Assembly: GCA_001769925.1 (NCBI GenBank)
Contig: MEPT01000026.1
Coordinates: 1 to 5,844, forward strand
Source of the DNA: Bdellovibrionales bacterium RBG_16_40_8
Lineage (GTDB): Bacteria; Bdellovibrionota; Bdellovibrionia; Bdellovibrionales; UBA1609
DNA length: 5,844 bases
Reading direction: 5' to 3'
In this document: positions 1 to 5,264 of the stretch, piece after piece
How the letters are laid out: each line of letters opens with the position of its first letter
Numbering within the stretch: position 1 is the first letter of the stretch
Made by a program: the position numbers and the translations under genes
Notes under the pieces: model-generated
Told to the model about the DNA's origin: nothing
Database searches by the model: none
What the model saw: only the letters and a program-made list of their open reading frames with translations

Positions 1-1120
1 GTCTGAACTAGATCAAGAAAAAACTATTTCTGGCTTTGAACTTAATAATATTAAGCTCTCGACAAAAATAGAAATTAATATGCTACCCGGCGAAGGCCAT
101 AACACCCTTGGTTTACTACGCGTACCTGGAGCAAAACACACTTTGATTATTGGCGCCCATGGCGATCATCTAGGCGACAGCGCAACCGAAAATTCACTAC
201 GCACATCAAACGATAAAGATCCTATTCACTATGGTGCAGACGACAACGCCTCGGGCGTGTCTGCCATACTTGAACTTGCTCACTATTTTAAAAATTTAAG
301 TTCTCTAAAAAATAGTAATCTTAAACAAAATGTTCTTTTTGCTGTTTGGTCAGGAGAAGAGCTCGGCACCCTTGGTAGTCAATATTTTGTGAAATCCCTA
401 AAGAATGTATCTGCCTCTCCTAATATTTCTTCTAATATCTCTCCTAGCGCCTACATAAATATGGATATGATCGGCCGCTGGAAGAACAATCCGCAAACTA
501 ATACCCTTGAGCCACTGTTAATTCAAAGTGTTGGTACTAGTGCAAAATGGCGTGAGTATATTGAAGCGCTAAGGCTTAATTTTTCTATATTGCTACAAAA
601 TGATCCGTACCTACCTACCGACTCTATGGTTTTTTTGATAGCTAAAATACCGTCAATAAATTTTTTCACAGGTGTTCATACTGATTATCACTCACCTAGA
701 GACACAGAAGATAAAATTAATTTTGCTGGGCTTAAAATAGTAACACAGACTATAGCTGGTCTTGCCAAACTTATTGTTACTTCTGATAAAGCACTACCTT
801 TTAACGAAACTCCGAGAACAACCAAAGATAGCATTAATAACCGTCGCGGCTTTCGAATATTTCTCGGCACTATCCCAGATTATTCGCAAGAAAAAATTAA
901 AGGTGTGCGACTGTCTGGTGTTATTGCCGGGGGGCCTGCTGAAAAAGCTGGTTTACGTAATGGCGACGTCATCATAGAATTTTCTAATAAACAAATAGAT
1001 ACTATCTATGACTACGTTTACACTCTTGAGACTATTCGCCCCAACGAAGTTACCACGATTGTTGTTCTGCGTGATGGCAGGCGTTCAGAACTGAATATTA
1101 CACCACAAGCAAAAGAATGA
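1..1120 (+). CDS. M28-family zinc aminopeptidase with C-terminal PDZ domain (5' end outside window)
   Basis: The reading frame is open from base 2, so the Met at base 80 is internal and the true start lies upstream of the window. Numbering from that Met, the M28 two-zinc centre is complete: H27 in GAHGDH, D55 in GADDNASG (bridging Asp), E93-E94 in SGEELG (general base plus zinc ligand), D129 in NMDMIG and H204 in HTDYHSP. D29 is the usual second-shell Asp. Residues about 258-342 form a PDZ domain, with GPAEKAGLRNGDVI as the recognisable core, ending four residues before the stop. Family knowledge: such proteins are usually exported aminopeptidases that remove N-terminal residues from peptides; the PDZ domain may bind C-termini or other proteins. 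A signal peptide, and often a PA domain, would lie in the missing part. The visible piece is about 370 residues. The family is certain, the substrate unknown. Confidence 0.93.
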   Translation, partial: SELDQEKTISGFELNNIKLSTKIEINMLPGEGHNTLGLLRVPGAKHTLIIGAHGDHLGDSATENSLRTSNDKDPIHYGADDNASGVSAILELAHYFKNLSSLKNSNLKQNVLFAVWSGEELGTLGSQYFVKSLKNVSASPNISSNISPSAYINMDMIGRWKNNPQTNTLEPLLIQSVGTSAKWREYIEALRLNFSILLQNDPYLPTDSMVFLIAKIPSINFFTGVHTDYHSPRDTEDKINFAGLKIVTQTIAGLAKLIVTSDKALPFNETPRTTKDSINNRRGFRIFLGTIPDYSQEKIKGVRLSGVIAGGPAEKAGLRNGDVIIEFSNKQIDTIYDYVYTLETIRPNEVTTIVVLRDGRRSELNITPQAKE

Positions 1121-1217
1121 AAATTGCATTTTGAGAGAACTTTACGCCAAGAAAAAATTTCGCGACCTCAGTTTGAGTATGCCGCGTTTAATAAATGGTG
1201 CTTGGCGCCATGAGCCA

Positions 1218-1226
1218 TGCTATAAT
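1218..1226 (+). promoter_or_regulatory. Extended -10 promoter for the OmpR-like regulator
   Basis: TGCTATAAT matches the extended -10 consensus TGnTATAAT exactly, with a perfect TATAAT at 1221-1226. No good -35 stands 17 bp upstream, which is normal for extended -10 promoters. Transcription would begin near 1233, leaving a leader of about 55 nt before the preferred ATG at 1288. The promoter lies in the 167-base gap after the peptidase stop, so the regulator need not be cotranscribed with the peptidase. Confidence 0.6.
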
Positions 1227-1287
1227 CTCGTCTTTCGTCGTATGTAACTAGGCTTAATTGCAACACTGTTGTCACCGATTAGTTAAT

Positions 1288-2004
1288 ATGCAACGTATCG
1301 CTATTTTCTCACACAATCGCAAAAACCTTGAAAACTGGCTGACATGGTTAGAGCAAGATTATGAAGTTGCAGTTGTCACCAGTGATGAGGCTTTATTACC
1401 GCTACTGCAATCATGGCAGCCACATTTATTTATCTACTTCGATATAAATATACGCGAGCCTTTTCTTAAAAGCATTTTACAGAATATTGGGCCTATGCCT
1501 TTTGGTTTTTTTGTGGTGGCACACCAATATAATTTACGAGAAGAGCTTTTGGCTTTTCAGCTAGAAGCTGATCATTACATTTTGTCTTCAAGCCCCCCCG
1601 AGAGCGTGAGATCACGAATACATAGCCTTATGCAAAAAATTGAAATTCGTGCTCGCTCTAGCAAGACAAGTAATCCAATATCACTGCCACACAAACAAGA
1701 AATTATTAAATATAAAGAAATTGTTCTCTACCCAGACCAATCATTATTAAAAGTTAGCGGTGAATTAACTTTTATTACCCCAACTCAGTTTCGAATACTA
1801 ACTGCATTTCTTACTCATATTGACGAGCTACTAACTCGCGACTGGTTGCAAAAAAACGTATTTAACGATGCCGATATATCACAAAGATCAATTGATGCTC
1901 ATATCGCAAAAATCAAAAGAGCCATTCCGTCTTTACAAACGGATATTGTAAATATATATGGTCGTGGTTACGTATTAAGAGGCACAAAATCAGAAGTCGC
2001 TTAG
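1288..2004 (+). CDS. OmpR/PhoB-type winged-helix regulator with a degenerate receiver domain
   Basis: The protein has 238 residues from the ATG at 1288. An in-frame TTG at 1258 would add ten residues, but the ATG places receiver strand 1 (QRIAIF) at the N-terminus as usual. Neither start has a strong Shine-Dalgarno. Residues 1-118 have the length and hydrophobic pattern of a response-regulator receiver. Residues 142-232 are a Trans_Reg_C winged helix, with the recognition-helix signature RSIDAHIAKIKRAI and the wing IYGRGYVLRG. The receiver has lost its active site: the N-terminal acidic pair is replaced by SHN (8-10), the phospho-Asp position falls on F51 with D52 one residue off, the conserved Thr/Ser is V77, and the conserved Lys is S100. 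It probably binds DNA without classical Asp phosphorylation. No sensor kinase lies beside it. The target is unknown; the adjacent lipoprotein gene or its own promoter are candidates. Confidence 0.88.
   Translation: MQRIAIFSHNRKNLENWLTWLEQDYEVAVVTSDEALLPLLQSWQPHLFIYFDINIREPFLKSILQNIGPMPFGFFVVAHQYNLREELLAFQLEADHYILSSSPPESVRSRIHSLMQKIEIRARSSKTSNPISLPHKQEIIKYKEIVLYPDQSLLKVSGELTFITPTQFRILTAFLTHIDELLTRDWLQKNVFNDADISQRSIDAHIAKIKRAIPSLQTDIVNIYGRGYVLRGTKSEVA
2001..2004. other. 4-bp convergent gene overlap (TTAG)
   Basis: The four bases TTAG hold the plus-strand stop TAG (2002-2004) of the regulator and, on the other strand, the stop TAA (2001-2003) of the lipoprotein. There is no space for an intergenic terminator, so each transcript must run into the other gene and the 3' ends are complementary. 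Confidence 0.9.
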
Positions 2005-3131
2005 TATCTTGGGCAATCGTAAGAAAACGTGACTTTTACACCGATAGGTAATTTAGAAAAATAAATTTTATCTTTATAATCTATATAATATTGTATTTGT
2101 TTTTCGTATCCAACTGGGCTCGTCACAATATTTATAGTTTTGCTATCTGGTGCGCATGCCAACTGCTTTGGCGCGTCTAGTGTATTATCGCTGATATTAG
2201 CTGCTATGTTGCCTAATTGTGCGCCATAATCAGAGGCACAGATACTCCCAACAACACCTGATTGTAAATTGCCTAAGGCCAGTAAATCTGCACTGGGGTT
2301 TGATAACATCATGTACTGTGTACCTATATATCCGAGGGTTGGCCAAATACCCGTTTTTGAAGTTTGTGTCTGTTGTTGACGACATGTTTCATCGTTTGTC
2401 ACCACAGAATGAACGCTCATTGATTTTGTTGGGTATAGGTTTTTTAAATTAAGCACTAATGTTTCTGGCAAATCGTAAGCCTCAAGCGGCGGAAAGCCTG
2501 ATTTGCCACCGTTACTTCGCTCGTCTTCATCAGATAAAATAACTAGAGCCATATGTGCGCCTGGTCTAAAAAAATTCTTGTCTCCATTTTTGATTGCCAA
2601 ATTGGCAGCATATATACCGCGCTCATCTTGTGACGGGCAATGATTCGGGTTAAACCCACTTAAGTCGCAAAGCCGTGTTTCATTTCTTTGTATTGTTCCA
2701 CGAAAAAGTCCACTGACATTTGGTGTATTACGGTCAATAACCGTAAGCCCCGAGCTATTATTTTGCTCGTCAACAAATTCTAAAAATTTACCTTTGGTTG
2801 CTACAACATCTGTCGTGGTTATTGCTATTCTGTAAAACAGTGAAGATATTTCGCTTAAAAAATTCGGAAAAGCTTGTGCCATTTTCTGTTGTTCAACAAA
2901 CATAGATCCTGAATTGTCATTTACAAATAAAATATCTACGTCGCCAACTCCAAAAGTAAAAGACACCGTCACCGAGTTTGGCGAATTAAAGCAGGTAGTA
3001 TTTTGATCTCTACTGATATCTATATTACTGCAGCTTAATTTCGGAATACTATCAAAACCCACATTTGAACAGCCGACCACAATTACACTTGTGGTAAGTA
3101 GTATTAATAAAACACTCCAATGAAATCTCAT
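2001..3131 (-). CDS. Outer-membrane-type lipoprotein with a VWA-like domain
   Basis: The protein has 376 residues from the ATG at 3131. An upstream in-frame TTG at 3176 is possible, but a strong AAGGAG stands 10 nt before the ATG. Residues 1-20 form a lipoprotein signal peptide with lipobox VVGC (Cys21); Ser at +2 fits outer-membrane sorting. After a short linker, residues 64-76 (GDVDILFVNDNSGS) begin a von Willebrand factor A fold with the metal-ion-dependent adhesion motif DxSxS (D72, S74, S76); a candidate fourth ligand is D201 in LSDEDE. YRIAITTTDV (100-109) is the expected second strand. Several cysteines (C34, C47, C155, C165 and more in the C-terminal third) suggest disulfides. Known family: surface or periplasmic VWA lipoproteins mediate metal-dependent protein contacts; the ligand is unknown. 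The gene converges on the regulator, with overlapping stop codons. Confidence 0.85.
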   Translation of the reverse strand: MRFHWSVLLILLTTSVIVVGCSNVGFDSIPKLSCSNIDISRDQNTTCFNSPNSVTVSFTFGVGDVDILFVNDNSGSMFVEQQKMAQAFPNFLSEISSLFYRIAITTTDVVATKGKFLEFVDEQNNSSGLTVIDRNTPNVSGLFRGTIQRNETRLCDLSGFNPNHCPSQDERGIYAANLAIKNGDKNFFRPGAHMALVILSDEDERSNGGKSGFPPLEAYDLPETLVLNLKNLYPTKSMSVHSVVTNDETCRQQQTQTSKTGIWPTLGYIGTQYMMLSNPSADLLALGNLQSGVVGSICASDYGAQLGNIAANISDNTLDAPKQLACAPDSKTINIVTSPVGYEKQIQYYIDYKDKIYFSKLPIGVKVTFSYDCPRY

Positions 3132-3141
3132 GAATGTAGCT

Positions 3142-3147
3142 CTCCTT
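3142..3147 (-). promoter_or_regulatory. Ribosome binding site that sets the lipoprotein start
   Basis: On the minus strand this reads AAGGAG, 10 nt before the ATG at 3131. It favours that start over the TTG at 3176, which would put a charged 15-residue extension in front of the lipoprotein signal peptide. Confidence 0.75.
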
Positions 3148-3176
3148 GAGGCGATAAGGTCCAAAATATGTGCCAA

Positions 3177-3513
3177 TGGGGTGAAATATTTATCTATGCG
3201 AAATTACACGGCTTTTTGTGCATAAATGGTTATTTAATGCAGTAAGTAATTTGTCTATAATTGATACAGTGCTATTCAGGTTAGATAAAAAGCTTGTGTT
3301 ATTACATAGTTACGCGAGGCGCAAAATTAGCAACTGGCGAGATTTGTCACTTTTTAATTATGGTCTTTTCTTCACAAGTGCGGGCCCCCTAGAGCTAAGA
3401 TTGAACAAGCCTCTCATGAGGTATTGCACATCGACTGGAAACCGATTTCAGTATGGCCGCGTGAAGCCAAACGATTCAGATAATGTTTCAAACTTTAAAT
3501 TTTTCTATTGGCA
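3177..3513. other. Region without a convincing intact gene
   Basis: This stretch separates the AT-rich left half from the metal operon. A plus-strand frame opened by GTG at 3218 runs 102 codons, but it has no Shine-Dalgarno, its composition is not protein-like in the second half, and its stop falls in a hairpin loop, so I do not call it. A TATAAT occurs on the plus strand at 3256-3261 without a good -35. The upstream control region of the lipoprotein gene should lie in about 3132-3250, but I see no clear promoter there. A more gene-like short frame at 3358-3483 is listed separately. No tRNA, repeat array or insertion sequence ends are visible. Confidence 0.6.
3358..3483 (+). pseudogene. Possible 3' remnant of a truncated gene
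   Basis: A 41-codon open stretch in the frame ending with TAA at 3481-3483 has no start codon; a stop precedes it at 3355-3357. Its last 20 or so residues (for example HIDWKPISVWPREAKRFR) look protein-like, with a mixed, basic and aromatic composition and a richer codon choice than the flank to the left. A strong hairpin follows 30 nt after the stop, where a terminator would stand. I read it as the C-terminal end of a gene whose 5' part was lost, near where composition changes. I do not recognise the family, and chance is a real alternative. Confidence 0.25.
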
Positions 3514-3537
3514 GAGCGAGCACTAAGGTGCTCGCTC
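3514..3537. terminator. Strong hairpin at the end of the metal operon
   Basis: The arms GAGCGAGCAC (3514-3523) and GTGCTCGCTC (3528-3537) pair perfectly over 10 bp around a 4-nt loop. On the minus strand it begins 6 nt after the stop of the DUF3147 gene (3544), the right place for the operon's end. Neither side has an immediate long U-run (CCTGTTT follows on plus, TGCCAATAGAAAAATTT on minus), so it may act as an imperfect bidirectional terminator or a 3'-end-stabilising hairpin. Confidence 0.6.
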
Positions 3538-3543
3538 CCTGTT

Positions 3544-3879
3544 TCAAAATCTTTGAACAGCCCAATTAAACGTTACGTAACTTAAAAACGTAACTGTGCA
3601 CGCTGCACTAAGGCTGATCTCAAAACGCCATCCAAGTTTTAAAAAAAGCGGCAGAGTTATAAATAATGCAAGTGACGGAATCACAGCCCATAAAATCCCG
3701 TAAGATAAAGACTGAATTTGCTGAATGTCATTTGTGTCTCGATAAAGCCAAATGATCGCAAGAAGTGACGTGAGCGGCAGTGAGGCAATGATCCCGCCTA
3801 GTGACGGGGATCTTTTTGCTAATTCAGAAGCGGCAACGATGAGAAGGGCGCTAATAATTACTTTGACGGCGTAAAACAT
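3544..3879 (-). CDS. DUF3147-family small integral membrane protein
   Basis: The protein has 111 residues with about four hydrophobic segments (roughly 2-17, 28-46, 58-80 and 88-107). The N-terminal pattern SELAKRSPSLGGIIASLPLTSLLAIIWLY is shortened here to its hallmarks: SELAKRSP followed by SLPLTSLLA and a WLYRDT turn. These match what I know of DUF3147 proteins, which are short inner-membrane proteins of unknown function often found near metal or transport genes. The start is supported by AAAGGA 8 nt upstream of the ATG. It is the last gene of the operon. A terminator-like hairpin lies between it and the previous gene, so it is probably expressed at a lower level or by readthrough. No charged or histidine-rich metal site is evident within it. 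Confidence 0.8.
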   Translation of the reverse strand: MFYAVKVIISALLIVAASELAKRSPSLGGIIASLPLTSLLAIIWLYRDTNDIQQIQSLSYGILWAVIPSLALFITLPLFLKLGWRFEISLSAACTVTFLSYVTFNWAVQRF

Positions 3880-3893
3880 AAAAAAATTCCTTT

Positions 3894-3919
3894 AAAAATG
3901 GGCGGCAAATATGCCGCCC
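3894..3919 (-). terminator. Intrinsic terminator or attenuator inside the operon
   Basis: Read on the minus strand, GGGCGGCA, loop TATT and TGCCGCCC form a perfect 8-bp GC-rich stem (3919-3900), followed by ATTTTT. It begins 19 nt after the stop of the 62-residue gene. The U-tract runs straight into the Shine-Dalgarno (AAAGGA, 3893-3888) of the DUF3147 gene. On the plus strand the T-tract is absent, so the signal is specific to the minus strand. It would end most transcripts after the fourth gene and reduce expression of the fifth. Confidence 0.75.
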
Positions 3920-3938
3920 GCAAAACTATTCTAGAATT

Positions 3939-4127
3939 TCATTTCTTTCTATAATTAAGAAACCAAACGACGATTCCGGCAATAACTAGAATGACAAGAG
4001 CGCCAATGACCTGCATGGTATGGTCGACTTCAGGTCCATGACTATGGCCGTGTCCTTCGCCTGCAAGAGCGAAGGAGCCAAAAAGAATCATCTGTACAAA
4101 ATTAATTACCCGTAAAGTTTGCGCCAT
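3939..4127 (-). CDS. 62-residue membrane-anchored peptide with a His-rich periplasmic segment
   Basis: From the ATG at 4127 the protein reads as a signal peptide or first membrane helix (about 5-22, ending FALA), then a short polar segment with GEGHGHSHG and a further His at 36 (H26, H28, H30, H36), then one membrane helix (about 40-57) and a basic tail NYRKK that should stay in the cytoplasm. The His cluster would then face the periplasm and could bind a transition metal. I chose this start because AAAGG stands 8 nt upstream; the frame opens further back (TTG at 4196) but that extension adds a basic N-terminus, and the later ATG at 4091 has no Shine-Dalgarno. The first 26 bases overlap the end of the DUF6488-like gene, suggesting translational coupling. 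I know no named family; a role in metal capture for the HupE-like permease is inferred from the neighbours. Confidence 0.7.
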   Translation of the reverse strand: MAQTLRVINFVQMILFGSFALAGEGHGHSHGPEVDHTMQVIGALVILVIAGIVVWFLNYRKK

Positions 4128-4443
4128 TGAGATAACCTTTCGTAGTAATAAAAATGTAAAGGCGCTGTTTCGCAGTATCTTTTTGTTTTGCATCAACCAG
4201 CGTTGTTACCCATTCAGGACCTTTTTTAAACTGCTTTGACTCGGTCTTTTCTACTTTCGCCGTTTTCCATTCAGGAGTAACCATTCCTCCCGCAATAAGA
4301 GCATCAATAGCCAATGGAATAGCAGTTTCGATTTCGGTCTGGGTGCAGGCTGCAAGGCATTTTACGACGGGTTTTGCGTGATCACCGTGGGCCCAAGCAA
4401 AGTTGCAGGCTAGAGCGGTAGCGATTATAATTAGTGTTTTCAT
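4102..4443 (-). CDS. Small secreted DUF6488-like protein, predicted periplasmic
   Basis: The protein has 113 residues and a clear signal peptide (1-18, ending FAWA). The mature protein would start HGDH, placing a histidine at the new N-terminus (H19) and another at H22, followed by a CLAAC pair (C29, C33). The remainder, with PEWKTAKVEKTE, GPEWVTTLVDAK and RLYIFITTKGYLNGANFTG, resembles the short periplasmic DUF6488 proteins found beside HupE/UreJ genes and has a PepSY-like feel (W-x-V strand, then a strand ending in G-Y-L). The family assignment is from memory of sequence style. The Shine-Dalgarno AAAGGAG lies 6 nt before the ATG. The gene follows the HupE-like gene after 17 bp and overlaps the next by 26 bp. 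A metal-binding or chaperone role for the permease is likely but not shown. Confidence 0.75.
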   Translation of the reverse strand: MKTLIIIATALACNFAWAHGDHAKPVVKCLAACTQTEIETAIPLAIDALIAGGMVTPEWKTAKVEKTESKQFKKGPEWVTTLVDAKQKDTAKQRLYIFITTKGYLNGANFTGN

Positions 4444-4460
4444 TTCTTTCTCCTTTGTTA

Positions 4461-5216
4461 TTAGTGCGAATTCATTTGTTCAGCGCCCATGTCCTGATGG
4501 ACATGGGAATGGTCATCTTTGTTTAACGGGAACGAATCCGGGTCAGAGCTGTGCCAATAGCCGTGAAACTGCATGTTGAATAAAAAAATTCCTCCTGCAA
4601 TCAACGCGACGTTTGCGGCATAAGCAAACTTATTCCACGACGGGCGATTTCGCAATCCCTCTAATACCACCAGCATCGCGGCAAGCGCCACGATTTGGCC
4701 GACTTCGACTCCCAGATTGAATGAGAGAATCCGAATCAGCATGGCGATTTGATCTTCGCCAAGGGGTAGTTGCTGCAACCTGGTGGATAAACCAAAGCCG
4801 TGGATTAGTCCGAAGGCAAAGACCATGGTTAAAAGCGGCGGCGGTTGCCAGTCGAAGTATTTTTTAAAGCCGTCGATATTTTCAAACCCCTTGTACATTA
4901 CGCTCAATGCAATAACCGCATCGATTAAAAAGTAATTGGCAGTGATTTTGAAAAACGTCGCGAAGACTAACGTAATACAATGACCCAGCGTAAAGACGCT
5001 GATGAATTTAACGATGTCTTTAAAATTCGTTAAAAAGAAGATCACCCCGAATATAAACAGCAAATGGTCGTAACCCGTTAGCATGTGGGTCGCACCAAGC
5101 CAGATATATCTGAGATAACCTCCATCCAGCATCGCCTGCTTGTCGGCAGCTGAGATGCCATGAGCCCATAAACTTGGGGCGCATAGCAATGAGAACAATA
5201 AAGCCAAAAATTTCAT
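4461..5216 (-). CDS. HupE/UreJ-family membrane transition-metal transporter
   Basis: The protein has 251 residues: a signal peptide (1-18, ending LWA, mature start HG) and about six further membrane helices. It carries the family's HX5DH motif (H44, D50, H51, in THMLTGYDH), FTLGHCITL (H79), the helix with D99 and GFEN (E112), FGLIHGFGLS (H139) and FNLGVEVGQ (E171, Q174). It fits the HupE_UreJ_2 branch better than classical HupE, whose second motif FHGxxHG is only partly kept. HupE and UreJ proteins are permeases for Ni or Co, and related members are linked to other metals. The C-terminal 35 residues are hydrophilic and His-rich (HGYWH, DDHSHVHQ, NSH), probably an extra metal-binding tail. The Shine-Dalgarno AAGGAG lies 5 nt upstream. 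It is the second gene of the operon. No hydrogenase or urease gene is visible, so the metal is not determined. Confidence 0.88.
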   Translation of the reverse strand: MKFLALLFSLLCAPSLWAHGISAADKQAMLDGGYLRYIWLGATHMLTGYDHLLFIFGVIFFLTNFKDIVKFISVFTLGHCITLVFATFFKITANYFLIDAVIALSVMYKGFENIDGFKKYFDWQPPPLLTMVFAFGLIHGFGLSTRLQQLPLGEDQIAMLIRILSFNLGVEVGQIVALAAMLVVLEGLRNRPSWNKFAYAANVALIAGGIFLFNMQFHGYWHSSDPDSFPLNKDDHSHVHQDMGAEQMNSH

Positions 5217-5264
5217 TTTTGCTCCTTGAAATTAAAGTTATATTTTAAATTTTTACGGTTGCGA

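Noticed and set aside
688..977. Two short frames inside the peptidase gene
   Set aside because: They overlap the conserved M28 and PDZ regions in other frames and have no features of their own.
1145..1207. Inverted repeat CGCCAAG / CTTGGCG around the region before the regulator
   Set aside because: Only 7 bp with a 49-base gap; a match of this length is expected by chance in a region of this size.
2219..2452. Plus-strand frame inside the VWA lipoprotein gene
   Set aside because: It is a shadow on the opposite strand of a well-supported gene with a conserved domain.
3218..3526. 102-codon plus-strand frame opened by GTG
   Set aside because: No Shine-Dalgarno, composition not protein-like in its second half, and the stop lies in the loop of a hairpin. 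The alternative frame at 3358-3483 is more gene-like over the same bases.
3177..3545. CRISPR array, tRNA or insertion-sequence ends in the gene-poor stretch
   Set aside because: No direct repeats, no T-arm sequence or cloverleaf, and no terminal inverted repeats could be found by eye.
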